From Rhipidocladum racemiflorum (taxonomy: Eukaryota; Streptophyta; Magnoliopsida; Poales; Poaceae), in contig CM070572.1 of the NCBI GenBank assembly GCA_036346355.1, positions 5,959,001 through 6,023,000 on the forward strand: a DNA stretch of 64,000 nt, written 5' to 3'. Every line of letters starts with the position of its first letter. Position 1 is the first letter of the stretch. Of this stretch, positions 34,979-46,270 are shown one piece after another. The notes under the pieces are model-generated. The model saw only the letters and a program-made list of their open reading frames with translations, did not search any database and was not told the origin of the DNA. Position numbers and translations under genes: made by a program.

Positions 34979-35302
34979 AACCGGTCCCCACTCGTCACTC
35001 ACTCTGGCTCTCCGGGGCCACTTACCAAATGCACCATGGGTCGATCCTCGGATGCCTATCAGGAAAGCGCAGCACAAAGCTGCTCCACGTGGTTGTTGGA
35101 TGCATGCATGCACAGGAAGTCAAAAACCGTCGCAACAGCAACGTGTTTCCTCTCCTGCTGTGGCACTGGCAGTGAACAACATCCATGCATTGCACCACAC
35201 ACACGATGACACGAACCAAGCGTTACCTGCGTTACGCTTCTCATGGCTCTGTGCCACCCCATGCATGCTCAAATCCCAGTAAAATCCAAGTTCCTTAACC
35301 CC

Positions 35303-35310
35303 TATAAATA
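35303..35310 (+). promoter_or_regulatory. TATA box of the 35445 gene
   Basis: TATAAATA lies 135 bases upstream of the ATG and is followed by a leader that contains (CA)n(GA)n at 35360-35397. Confidence 0.55.
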
Positions 35311-35359
35311 CGTCCACCTGGATCAAGCTAGAGATAGTGATCATTAGATAGGACATAAT

Positions 35360-35363
35360 CACA

Positions 35364-35396
<33 letters not shown>

Positions 35397-35397
35397 T
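35360..35397. repeat. Compound (CA)n(GA)n microsatellite in probable 5' UTR
   Basis: About 11 CA units run directly into about 8 GA units between the TATA box and the start codon. Confidence 0.9.
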
Positions 35398-35444
35398 AGA
35401 CTTGTGTGTGTACAGGGGGCCGGGCAAATAAGAAGTCCCTTGTC

Positions 35445-35843
35445 ATGACCCATCGGAGAACGTTTGCCGGTGACGAGGCCGGCGGCTGCTGCGCGGAGTT
35501 CGAACATGTCGAGTACCCCTTCAAGTGGAGAAAGTACACGTGCGCGAGGTGTGGGATGCACCGCAGCGAGCACCGCGAAAGAAAGGGCAAGGCGGCCGAC
35601 GACACGGCCATCAGGGAGGAGCACCTGCCGCCGCGCAAGAGGCTCATGATCAGGTACAAACGGTCCCAGGCCCGTGCCGCCGCCGCCAAGGAAAAGCAGA
35701 AGCAGAAGCAGAAGCAAAAGGAAAAGAGGAAAGATAAAGAGGAGGAGGAGATGGAGGGATTGGAGGAAGGGGAGATCTGGACCGCCGACATCATCTCCAA
35801 GGGTAAGAGAACCCCGAGGAGAAAGCGAGCGGATGCACCATGA
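35445..35843 (+). CDS. Small basic protein of unknown function, 132 aa
   Basis: I do not recognise a family. The first ATG (35445) opens an uninterrupted frame to TGA at 35841-35843. It has a TATA box at 35303 and A/T-rich 3' sequence with AATAGAAAATAGA at about 35913. The N-terminal half holds Cys pairs (GGCCAEF and then CARCG followed by HRSEH), which could bind zinc. The middle is basic (PPRKRLMIRYKRSQAR). A KEKQKQKQKQKEKRKDK tract follows, then an acidic stretch EEEEMEGLEEGEIW and a basic end (KRTPRRKRADAP). Lys/Arg clusters suggest nuclear entry. Strong composition bias and a plausible promoter support a real gene, perhaps grass-specific. There is no intron. Confidence 0.65.
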   Translation: MTHRRTFAGDEAGGCCAEFEHVEYPFKWRKYTCARCGMHRSEHRERKGKAADDTAIREEHLPPRKRLMIRYKRSQARAAAAKEKQKQKQKQKEKRKDKEEEEMEGLEEGEIWTADIISKGKRTPRRKRADAP

Positions 35844-36339
35844 GCTGAGGAGTGTGTGTACGTGTCTGTGTCCTGCTTTGTATCCCCTTCTCTGTAGGTG
35901 TTGCTGTTGTTTAATAGAAAATAGATTTAATCCTGTAAAGGAGATCTAGCTTTATTAATTAGCTATGAATACAACTAGCCAGAATGTGCGGCGCACGCCA
36001 CACTGTGTAAAATTTACTTTATTTTTTTTTTCTTTAAAAAAATTGTAGGAGGAGCTAAACACATTTTTTTTCGGAGCCATCTTAACACTCTATACGTTCA
36101 CCGGTGAATAATACATTTTCCGAAAAATACTATAGATCGAGTTGCAAAAAAAAACCTAGAGATAGAGCTGCACACATATTTCTATGAACGAAAATATTTT
36201 TTTCGGGAAAAACGGAGAAAGAATCTGGACGTAAGGGTCGGGGACCTGTTTGTTATATATTTGGACATAATAGGTAAGTGAATGTGGCGCACGCCGTGTG
36301 CGCGAACGAAAAACGAATTTACATTCTTTTTAAGAAAAA

Positions 36340-36685
36340 TAGACCACGAAAATATTTTTCCAAGTTCCGTAAAAAAAGGACCACGAAAACATTTTTTTTT
36401 GCAAAAACGGAGAAGGAAAGCCTTTTTTCGAGAAAAAACAGACCTCAAAAACATTTTTCCCGAGCACCGGAGAAAAAACGGACCACGAAAATATTTTTCC
36501 CGGGGTCCGAAGGAAAAACAGACCACGAAAACATTTTTTCCGACAAAAACAGATAAAGGACGAACGAAAAACGGATTTGCCTTTTTTTTTTAGGAAGAAT
36601 GGACCACGAAAACAATTTTTTCAGGTTCCGAGGGAAAAACGGACCACGAATACATTTTTTTCGGAAAAAACAGAGAAAGGACCTT
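36340..36685. repeat. Tandem repeat of about 40-70 bases (GACCACGAAAACATTTTT)
   Basis: At least seven copies of GGACCACGAAAAYATTTTTTT or close variants alternate with GGAAAAACGGA or CGGAGAAA spacers. Related single copies lie at about 36180-36230. GTGCGGCGCACGCC and GTGGCGCACGCC boxes flank the left side (35985, 36284) and GTGGCGTGCC the right (36701), so it may be the inside of a DNA transposon. Confidence 0.75.
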
Positions 36686-37371
36686 GCAAAACGGCAGGGG
36701 GGTGGCGTGCCATGGCTGGCAGCCCGGCGATTAATAGAGTAGTTATTACAATCGCTGTCAACTAGTTGGAAATACAAGAAGGCCACTACGCCTGCCGCTG
36801 CCGCATGGTGGCTGAGGCCGCAGGACGCCGAGTCGACCGAGTGGAGAGCAGCAGCGGGCAGATGGGTGGGAACCGCGGGAGGTGTGGTAGCCTTGGCCGA
36901 GCAGCGGCAAGCCTACCCAATACTATGCTCTGTAATGGATTCCTCCGGCACATCAGACTTGCAAGCTATTAATTCTACTTTCTGGTGGTATAATAGTGCA
37001 ACCAGATACCATGTGATCCTTCCATTCAGAGGCTAGAGCATACTTCCGACCAATTTATAGGAAGACATTTGTTTCCCAGGAAATGGATTATCAGCAGTAG
37101 CTTCAGACAAATAGGATACATGTTAGTATGTTATCATTTTGGCGAAGCACGCCACACCCTGAATAAAGTCAGGGTGACAGGGTCCGCGTGGCAACATGCC
37201 GCTATGAAAACCACAGCCATCACATCGTTACACGATCGCATTCCCCGAGAGATTGTTGCGCACTGTCAGTTCTTAATCGCCTTCCTGCATGCATTTACCA
37301 TGAAGGGCATTAGCTGGCCTAGAGATTCACAGTAGAAGAGAGTCACACATGATATGTGAAGAACTAAGAAC

Positions 37372-38062
37372 AGGGTGCGTTTGGTTGCCTGGATGAGATT
37401 GGATGGGATATGGCCATCCAATTTGGATGGGATGGAGCCATCCAGGTAGTTGTTTGGTTTGGTGGATAAGGATAAGTCAATTTTTTGTTTGGTTGAATGG
37501 ATGAGGATGCATGGGATGAGTTATTTTTTTGTTTGGTTAGATGGATGAGCTAGTTGTAATCGAGGTTTCGAATTTTGGTTTGATTTTTTTGGACAAAATT
37601 TAATTAAAATTTGAATTTTGAACAAAATTTGATCAAAATTTAAATTTTCGGACAAAATGTGAATTTTTGGATAAAATTTGACCAAATTTTGATTTTTTTT
37701 GACACATTTTGAATTTTTGAATAAAATTTGCATTTTCAAACAAATTTTTTATTTTTGAACAATTTTTTACTAAAATTTGAATTTTCAAACAAAATTTGAC
37801 CATATTTTGAGCGAAGTTTAATTTTGGCCAAGAAAACTTTGCCGAAATTTGAATTTGACCGTGTACACCTCTTCGTGCAGCAAACTGGATGAGCACATCC
37901 GGCCTTTTTATTTGGATGGCTTCATTCAGCATCTTGAGAGAATATTCCTAAAAACTGGATGACCATATCCTATCCATACACCCATCCAAACAATTGGATG
38001 ACTCCAAATCCATGGATGGCCATATCCCATCCACCCTCATCCACCAAACCAAACACACCCTT
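37372..38062. mobile_element. TIR element enclosing an AT-rich array
   Basis: The left end GGGTGCGTTTGGTTGCCTGG and the right end CCAAACCAAACACACCC are inverted. Subterminal motifs (GGATGGGATATGGCCATCCA) recur in both arms. The middle (37570-37870) is a degenerate array of AAAATTTGAATTTT / GGACAAAATTTGA units of about 30 bases. It has no coding capacity. The target duplication was not resolved. Confidence 0.7.
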
Positions 38063-38109
38063 AATCTCGGTGACCAGATCATGCAAACTCCTACAACATC
38101 ATGCATTCA

Positions 38110-38300
38110 TGAATTAGTATGGCGATACCTCAGTGGTGGAAGGCGACTCCAGGCGTCTCTCATAGAGGTGAGTGCATTCACGGGTGTGTGCACGCACGTG
38201 CGTCTAGAGGTGTGTGTGCATGCGTATGTAATTTGTCTGTTGTTCTTTCTTCTATAATGAATGCTAGAGCTCCTAGCCATTTTTTTTAAAAAAAAAAAGT
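38110..38300 (+). mobile_element. Truncated SINE tail
   Basis: CTCAGTGGTGGAAGGCGACT, a TG-rich body (GTGTGTGCACGCACGTGCGT) and a tail CTAGAGCTCCTAGCCATTTT, then oligo-A, parallel the SINE at 15290-15513 (same GAGCTCCTGACC tail motif and A-rich end). The head with the A-box is degenerate. It sits directly between the TIR element and the NAA40 3' end. Confidence 0.55.
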
Positions 38301-38382
38301 ATAACGGAATGGTAACAGGCCCAGTAGCATATACAATTGTGGTCATATTATTCGGCAGTCTTATACAAGGTTAGGAGTGAAT

Positions 38383-40590
38383 TTAAGCCATACTGAATAT
38401 GGTACATACCTCTAATTTGGATTTAGCTTCAGAGTCAAATGTCTTGCATAAAATCTCATAGCTTTTTTCAACTCCAATCTGTGAAAATGATGAGGGCCAT
38501 GTAACCATGATAATACACAATTTCTTATGCTTATATAAAGAATTAGTCAGGTAAAGTAATACCATTGGATCCACTCGTGATGGTGAGGTACTAGATACTA
38601 CATATCTGCGAGAGAGAAGAAATACATTTGAATATTGCAACCAAAATAAAGCAGTCCTCATAATGTTAACCATAAAGTCCATGTCTAGTGTACTCTAATT
38701 AACAAGCAGTTGATGTAAAATTTAAGTTCACCTCAACTTGGTGTAGAAAGCCATAGCAAGCTTGTTAGCTTTCTGAACTGTTAGCATCACAGCTCCCATT
38801 TGGTTCTGCATGCACATACAAGTACTCTAAATCAAAATTAGATGATCATTCATGATGAGATGTCAGAATAGCAATTGAAATAAAGCATGCATAAACCAGG
38901 AGAATGAAAAAAAAAGGTGCCATAACAGTGTGCATCTTAACAGAATATTCAGCAGATTGGAAAAATTACTGGTCAGGCACTTACACAAATCGAATTACCT
39001 TGCAAGCTATAAGCTCAATCAACTGCATTAGAAACTTTCCCAACCCCTTCCCCTGGATAGAAGGCTCCATTTGTAGCTCATACACATAAACAACAGGCAC
39101 GTCCCCTTCCTCAACAAATCTATATTGTGCAAAACCAAGCAAGCGATCTTCATCACATGCTGCATGTGTACATTCTACCCCTGCATCATACTTCATGGAA
39201 TTTTCAGCAATAAACCCATTTGCAAATTGCCATACAAAGATATATCGTGCTTCTGGGGCAACCATTTCTCGGCGCTTAACTTTCTCTTCTGAAGGCCATT
39301 CAGGTCCATATGGCTCCTCCATGTTAACCTAATTTTTTTGTTTACCCATATTACATTCAACATTCATGGGGAAACTTGTAAAAGGCAAATTTGCAAATAT
39401 TCTGCAGCAGGAGAAACTAGAAACAGGGTAAAATGAAAGGAAATGCATATAACCTTGAGAAGATTTTGGATGCACTTCCTCATTGGTAATGGAAGTTGAT
39501 CACCACGTCCAGACTCCAAGTAAACTGAAAGATCTAAGCAAAAAAAAAGGTGATCTTGATAAGATGCACTTGCGCAGCAACAGCAGAAAAGGCCTGACTG
39601 AAAAGCAAGAAATACTGAGATAACTGGAGTTTAAAAGGCTAAATTTGTATCCAATTATCTTTTGCTGACTTTATAAAGATAAATTCAGGAAAACATTAAG
39701 TTTAAGTGCTCTATATCATAAAGTGACATTAGTAGTTCTACAGTCTTGAAGCTTTTAAACCGAGTAAAAAGACCATGTAATGATGTAAGTTACCATTTCT
39801 CTCGTAATTATGAAAAGCTGGAAATTGCGTTAGATGATCCTTCACAGCTACAGCTTTCCTTATAAGTTCGTCGATTGCCTTCTTCCTCCCCAGTATCTAA
39901 GCCAAGAGCATGAGATTATCTGCATGAGCCCTGATATACCTATACATATCAATTATGTCTCTTCAAAAGCAGATTCAGGGCATGATGCCTGTTATTAAAT
40001 AAAAGATCTGATTCAGGGACCAAGAGTCACCAATTGTTCACTGTGCTGTTTATAAAATAAGTAAAGAGCCCTAAAAGATAAAATCTTAATGTTGGAACAT
40101 ACAAGTTTAACATAATACTCGAGGTCGACCTGAAGCGCATACAAGCAAGTTGTCTAAAGGACTAATTTTGCATCCAAGTTCTTTAAAAGTTTCCAGCACT
40201 TTAAATAATTTAGGATAATAACATTCTATGTAGAGTTAAACCGCATACTAGCGATTCATGGCATAGCTAAGTGCCAAATATTATTAGCCACTCTTACATT
40301 GGATGTGGAAACTGGACACCCAAACAAAATCTTGCAAGAGCCTTTCTAGTGTATCGTATGATTTATATATAAGGAAACTTGACATTTTTTTACCAGTAGA
40401 TTAACCGTAAACATAGCAAGCGCCAGTGCGCAACACTGGCAAAAAGGACTGAGAAATTGACAGTATGCAGGGAAAAGGAGCCGAGCGATGCCAGCCCAAT
40501 CGGGAAGAGGAAGAGAAGGACCTCCTTCCTGTTTGGCCTCTTCTCCACTCCGCTGGTGCTCAGAGACCTCTTGCCCCCCGCTGTTGCCAT
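38383..40590 (-). CDS. NAA40: N-alpha-acetyltransferase 40 (NatD), GNAT family
   Basis: Seven coding exons: 40590-40522, 39896-39794, 39533-39454, 39328-38999, 38805-38732, 38605-38563 and 38478 to the stop at 38383. All joins keep phase and give 264 aa. The protein holds the plant NatD blocks: KKAIDELIRKAVAVKDHLTQ, FPAFHNYERND, PEWPSEEKVKRREMVAPEAR, a YVYELQMEPS strand and the acetyl-CoA loop QGKGLG, then VMLTVQKANKLAMAFYTKL and SYEILCKTF. NatD acetylates the N-termini of histones H2A and H4. A 5' UTR exon (about 40990-40722) and intron precede the ATG exon. The last exon as modelled reads through a good donor (GAG|GTATGT at 38410) and ends eight codons later; the normal terminal exon may lie beyond the SINE/TIR insertions or be lost. 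The first intron donor (GAG|GTCCTT) is weak. Confidence 0.88.
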
Positions 40591-40993
40591 ACTGTCCGGA
40601 GACAACGGCCACGCCTAGGGCTGAAAATAGTACAAATTAGGCTACAACCAATGCATAGGACCAAATCAGTAGTAGTTTACACATCTGGTAAAGCTCGGCA
40701 TAAATCAGCAGAAGGCATTACCTTAGAGCGCCGACGACGACGCGGCGCTGGCTCAGGAGAGGCGAGGAGCTGGCAGTGGAGGACCGGCAAGGACCCAGGA
40801 GGAGGTGGCGACGTCCGGCGAGGCGCCGAATGGATGCGGCCCAAGCGTCCGGTGAGGATCGAGGTGGAGGTGGAGGTGGGCAGGGTGGCCCGACGAGGAG
40901 GTGAGGACTGAGGAGGCAGCGTCGCGGCGCGCGGGGGAAGGGGCTAGCCGGCGACGGCGAGGAGCAAGGAGGCGGCGCGCAGCTGGAGAATAG

Positions 40994-41585
40994 GAGTGTA
41001 GGACTTAAGATGGGTTGGGCTTAATTTGTTTTATTGGGCTGGGTTGAGGAGCTTGCGGGGAGGCCAGAGGCGGGCAAGTTGGAAGGCCCGTCCGGTGCTG
41101 GCCTTCTGTTCAGCTACGGCGCCCAGGGCATTGCCTTGTAAGGCATATCCTTCACTCCATCGCCCATCAATTCAATTCAAACTTCGGGATCACAAGGGGG
41201 CTAGCCATGGCCCCTCATCACCCCGCTCCCTCCGCACCGCGGTGGGTAGGATTTCGAGCCCTCCTGGCGAGGCGCCGCGGCTGTTCGGCCTGTGTGTTCG
41301 TGGGCCCGTGGCAGAACAGCCTCAGGACATTGCAGTGCGGTGTGCGGTGTGCGGTGTGCTGGGTTGGGCTGGGCCTACGCATTTGCCGTCGAGCCGGCTG
41401 CGCCCGGATGGGAATACGTACCAGACACGATCCACATGTTTCCAACCTTTAACATTTGCGAGTTGCGCTGGGCTAACATCAGGTGGGCCGCCCGATTAGG
41501 CCGCTCCAAACTTGCGCGCGCGGCCAGCCATTGCTCCGTCTTCACTCCAATGGTTTTACGCTCCACGGCCAGCCCGATCTGGCCA
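40994..41585. other. Intergenic, GC-rich
   Basis: Several overlapping open frames exist but none with a domain. It probably contains the bidirectional flank and promoter of the NAA40 gene. Confidence 0.4.
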
Positions 41586-41589
41586 TGTC

Positions 41590-41915
41590 GGCCTATTTTT
41601 ATTTAATATTTATTTTAAATCATTTTTTCAAATCTAATCGATGGAAACACAAAATTGCAAAAATAGGCACCCGTCGCCCCAATATGGGGCGATCGCCCCA
41701 TATTGGGGCGATAGGTACCTAAATGCAAAATATGTTGGTAAATCTACTCCTTCATGTGTTCATTTTTACAAGTGCTTTTTTTACATCCAGGTACCTATCG
41801 CCCCAATATGGGGCGATCGCCCATATTGAAGCGACAATCTTTATTTTTCGCATTTTGTGTTTCCATCGATTAGATTTGAAAAAAAGATTTAAAATAAATA
41901 TTAAATAACAAAAAA
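41590..41915. mobile_element. Long inverted-repeat (foldback) element
   Basis: A left arm of about 130 bases (TATTTAATATTTATTTTAAA ... GGCGATAGGTACCT, ending at about 41720) is matched almost base for base by the inverse of a right arm (about 41790-41915). The spacer is about 70 bases. Near the loop each arm carries a tandem of CGCCCCAATATGGGGCG, ATCG and its continuation; in the left arm this makes a perfect 36-base palindrome (41686-41721). There is no coding capacity. The RNA of either strand would form a long hairpin. Confidence 0.85.
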
Positions 41916-41930
41916 TTCTCGGCATATCCC

Positions 41931-42452
41931 CTGGCACGCCGGGTGGATATGCCATTCGACATGTGGTGAAGCCTGCCGCTACGCTCGGGACAAGGGCTCT
42001 TTATTTTAGCAGAAAAAAACGACACCGAGATGTCAGGTCTCACCTAATAAAAAGCTGGCATAAAGGTTCTTTGATTATCTTAGGAGATAGCATTAAGGTT
42101 CTTTTGAAGCCGTTCAAAGAGAGTTTTTTTTTTTCCTTGGGTGATAACCTCCACTAGAGAAATGCTACAAGAACAAACTGAGGGAGCAGTGGTACTCGTT
42201 TAAAGTAGGACTGCACTTCGTAAAAGCTGGAAAATGCGTGTGGGTTTTTATCTATTTTCCACGCCACGTTGGCATGTTCGTTGGTGAGCTTTAACCAAAC
42301 AGGCCCACGACCATTGACTGCCTCTGCACACTAAAGGGTGCAGGTCAACAATTTCGCCTTGTTGCAATAAATCCGCTGCGCACCGCTCGAGGCGTCGCAC
42401 GCACGCACGCCGTTCCCATCCACACCCACTTGCGTGTTTGCGTGTCTCCGTC
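41931..42452. other. Intergenic
   Basis: Contains a short hairpin GGCATATCC...GGATATGCC at 41922-41954. Nothing else recognised. Confidence 0.4.
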
Positions 42453-42457
42453 GTATT

Positions 42458-42662
42458 GGTTAGACCTCGCTATCGAATAATTCAGGATTGCCTAATAAAT
42501 TTAAACTGAAGAACAGTGAGAGAGAGAGACACACAATATGAGGAGGAACCGCTCTGCTTTATTATTCTGATTACACCTGTACAATGGGGTGACTCTCTGC
42601 CTTCTATTTATAACATACTGCTAGGGTTTTGGGAGAGTCCACATGGGCCGAGTTTCCTAACA
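42458..42662 (-). repeat. 3' LTR of copia element
   Basis: About 205 bp. Aligns with 48607-48823 (shared CTATCGAATAAT, CACAATATGAGGAGGAACCG, CTTTATTATTCTG, CACATGGGCCGAGTTTC). Ends CTAACA. Confidence 0.92.
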
Positions 42663-42851
42663 CTCCCCCTTAGACTTTTCACCGCGAGATGCATATGCCT
42701 CATCAAAACTTCAGAAAAATCCAGTAGAAAAAATACTTGGAGAAAGAAATTACTGTTCCACCGCAAAAAATACTCGAAGTCATGCACATTCTCGAGATGC
42801 TTCATACAAGGCAATTATTTCTGAGTGGTTTGTCGATGTTAAGACAAGAGT

Positions 42852-44530
42852 CTACTTATACGACTTCCAAGAAATTACTGTTCCACCGCAAAGGAAAACA
42901 TACCCAACTTGTAACTTGTCAGTATGCGGGTCCGATAGGTATCCGGCATCGGCATAGCCAACCAAATTCAATTCATTATTTTTTCTATAGAACAAGCTAA
43001 GATCTTTGCTTCCTTGGAGGTAACAGAAGATGTCCTTCACCCCTTCCAATGATTTTTGATGGGTTCTGCACTGTACCGCGCTAGCAAATTCACAGCGAAT
43101 GTAATGTCCGGTCCAATGCTATTCGCAAGGTACATGAGCGCTCCAATTGCACTCAAATACGGGAATTTCGCTCCCAGGACTTCCTCCCCCTCTTCTCTAG
43201 GGCTGTATGGGTCTAGGTCTGCTTCGAGTAACCTTCCGACCATTGGGGTCTTTGCGGGGTATGCCTTTTCAAAACCAAATATCTCCAACACTTTATGCGT
43301 GTAGAAAAATTGGTGTACCAAGATTTCACCTTGTACATGTTCAAGTTGCAAGGCTAAACAGAACTTGATTTTACCCAAATCTTTCATTTCAAACTTAGAC
43401 TTGAAGTATGAACATGCTTCTTCAATTTCTTCATCTGTTTCAATGATGTTCAAGTCATCTACATAGACGGAGATTATATAAAATCCATTTGGGGATCGTT
43501 ATATAAACACACATGGACAGTCTATGCTGTTTGTGTAGCCTTTCTTGCAGAGAAAGTCACTCAAGTAGTGGTGGAATTTTAGCTCGAGGCTCGGCTCGGG
43601 CTCGGCTCGGCTCGCATGGCCAACGAGCTGAGCCCGAGCCTACCGCCTGGCTCGCTTATTAACGAGCCGAGCCTCGAGCCACCGTGAGCTGCTCGTTAGG
43701 CTCGTTAGGCTCGGCTCATTGAGTCATATAAGGTATGAATTCTGTCTGATGTCAGTATACCCAATGCTAGACATCTAATGAGCAATGCTTGTCTTACCTT
43801 ACTTTTTGAGTTTACTCTTCTTAGTACTTCAAATGTCTTGTATTGGGTCTACTGATTACTTTTGCACAGATAAAAGTAAGCAGAGTATTCTTTTTCCAGA
43901 TTACATGTTTGCAGTTTTATAAACTGAAAGAGCAGTCTAACCATTTGTGTTTAAAAAGGCGTCCCATAAATGTGAAATTGCTTCTTAACCGAACCCTAGA
44001 GGAGGCTGGAGCCTGAGAACGGTGAGAATGGATGGATGAGCTTCATTTTTTTGTGAGAATGAAGGGCATTTGGGCCCTTGCCAGTGCCCTTGTTGGCCAG
44101 CTCGCGAGCCACATCAAGCCGGCTCGAGGCTCGAGCGAGCTCAATGTATGCAACAAGCCGGGCTCGGCTCGGCTCGAAAACTGGCGAGCTCGGCTCGGCT
44201 CGATTCCACCCCTACACTCAAGCGATTGTGCCACATTCTTCCTGATTGCTTCAGCCCATACAGTGATTTCTCCAATTTCACACTGTATAGGTTTCTGTTT
44301 TCTCTGTCTTGGTTCGGGATAGGAATACCTTCTGATACTTTTATGTAAATCTCCGAATCCAAGTTTCCATACAAATATGCTGTGGCACCATCCATAAGCT
44401 TCATTCTCAACTTCAAGTTGACTGCTATTGAGAACAAGTATCTAAAGGTAATTCCACCTATGACCGGAGAATAGGTTTCTTCACAATCAACCCTATGACG
44501 TTGAGTGAAACCTTGTGCAACAAGCATTGC
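42852..44530 (-). pseudogene. Copia reverse transcriptase and partial RNase H, split by hAT MITE
   Basis: The 44527-44222 part reads MLVAQGFTQRHRVDCEETYS, PVIGG, MKLMDGATAYLYGNL and LEKSLYGLKQSGRMWHNRLS, the first half of copia RT. The MITE 43566-44214 interrupts it. The second half resumes below 43558 with a VDDLN-type active site near 43455 and ACSYFKSKFEMKDLGKIKF, then YLSAIGALMYLANSIGPDIT (43453-43037). RNase H begins at 43049-42852 (NLVGYADAGYLSDPHT) and then stops short of its C-terminal half. Confidence 0.9.
43566..44214. mobile_element. hAT-type MITE inside copia RT, TSD CACTCAAG
   Basis: CACTCAAG occurs at 43558-43565 and 44215-44222. The ends TAGTGGTGGAAT and ATTCCACCCCTA are inverted. 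Subterminal regions are packed with GGCTCGGCTCGG or GAGCCGAGCC repeats. At 649 bp and without a transposase it is non-autonomous. An 8-bp duplication and a TAG-type end are hallmarks of hAT elements. Confidence 0.92.
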
Positions 44531-45195
44531 CTTGTACCTTACAACTTCATTGTTTTCATTACTCTTCCGAACAAAAACTCATTTGTGACCTACGGGATTT
44601 ATATGAGGAGGTGTGCAGTACACAGGCCCAAAACACCCCTCTTTTGTTCAGAGAGAGCAACTCTGCAGTGATTACCTTCTTCCATTCTTCCCAATCGAGC
44701 CTTTTCTTGCACTCTACGAGAGATGCAGGCTAGGGATCATGATTAATGATCACTGCAATCTTCTTTGCAAAGTATGCATCGACATTGGTTGTTGCTCTGT
44801 TCATCGATTCTCCTGTTATTACAAAATTTATGGTCATTTCGTCATGGTGTGCTTCATGCACTTCTACTTGCTCTTCACTACTATTTCCCAATCCAGGAGC
44901 AAGTTCCTTTAGTTTTTCTCTGCCAATGTGTGCGCACACATTATTTTCGGTGGCTTTTCCAATGGAAGGTTCATATCTGGAATTGTCTTTTCCACATGCT
45001 TCTTTCCAGTGCCAGGTCTCAACTAGCTCCCCTTCTTGCTTTGAGGCATTTTTCTTGATTGGCTTTGGTAAGTCCTGTTGCCTAGTTTTCCCTAGACGTC
45101 TTCGAGTACTTTGGGTTTGAGAAGCCAGATTTCATGTTATTTTTCTTTGAGGCATCTGAACAGGATGAGGGATACCTTCTGCTTTCTTTGGTATT

Positions 45196-46270
45196 TCAAC
45201 CCTCTCTGGTGCATTTTCTTAATGGTACATGCGACTTAACCACGCTCTTGAGATTACAAAAATGATCAGGCAATTCATTTGCTAAGTTCTGCAAATCAAT
45301 TATCTTATTAACTTCTTGATTTGCTTCATTAGTGCGAGGGTCATGCCCGGGGATCTCAATGGAATGCCATATGATTTTCAAGCATTTTTCATCCAATGGT
45401 TCATCTCCTCCCCCTAATGATGGGAAAACGATTCTCGTCAAAGATGCAATTGGCGCATCAGGTTGTATGCAAATCTCTAGTCATGAGTTCCAAATACCTG
45501 GTTATGGATGCGCTTTCATAACCAATGTATATCCCATACTTGCAGAGATGGCTCATTGCAGTTTGCTGTGGGGGTGGTATAGATATATATACCATACATT
45601 CAAATTTTCTGAGATGGTAAATCTTCAGGATAACCCCTTGCACTTGTTGCATAGGTGAATGGATGTTGTAGGCCGATGGTCTATAATTGATGAATGCTGC
45701 TGCGTGCAGGACTGCATGTCCCCAACAAGTGTTGGATAAGTTACAACTCTGCAAGAGCGGTCGGGCTATGAACTCAATCCTCTTTATTAGTGCTTTGGCT
45801 AGTCCATTTTATATATGGACGTGCGGTATAGGATGCTCAACAATTATTCCTGTTGCTGTGCAATAATCATCAAATGCCTTGGAAGTAAATTCGCTGGTAT
45901 TGTTCATTTGAATCGACTTCACACGATGATCAGGAAAAACATTCTTAATTCTGATGATCTGCGAGATCAGATTTGCGAATGCATGATTCCTTGTTGACAG
46001 CAAACATATGTGTGACCATTTCGAGAAAGCATTAACGAGCACCATGAAGTACCGAAACGACCCCGACAAGGGCAGAATTAGGCCGCAAATATCCCCCTGA
46101 ATGCGTTCCAGAAATTTAGGGATTTCATTTTGCATTTTCATAACAGATGGTCTAGTTATTAATTTCCCGGTGGCATATGCAGGGCACACAAAATCTTCAT
46201 GATCTGGGAAGTTTTTAACATTAATGCCATGACCTTGTGAGTTGTTAACTATATTTTTCATCATTCTAAG
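45196..46270 (-). pseudogene. Copia integrase, frameshifted
   Basis: The frame 46264-45809 has a zinc-module tail (CPAYATGKL), the core start ERIQGDICG with the first Asp, FMVLVNAFSKWSHICLLSTR, and QMNNTSEFTSKAFDDYC (second catalytic position is Asn, not Asp), then GIIVEHPIPHVH. The following frame (45754-45458) continues NTCWGHAVLHAAAFINYRPS and the RKFECMVYISIPP block. The core Asp-to-Asn change and frame breaks make it inactive. Confidence 0.85.

Noticed and set aside
35406..35444. Upstream extension of the 132-aa gene from a GTG codon
   Set aside because: Eukaryotic translation normally starts at the first ATG, here 35445.
36340..36685. CRISPR-like array
   Set aside because: Units vary in length and sequence, spacers are themselves repetitive, and the context is a plant genome.
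40465..40911. Plus-strand ORF opposite the first NAA40 exons
   Set aside because: Arg/Gly-rich shadow of the NAA40 5' UTR and first coding exon; no independent support.
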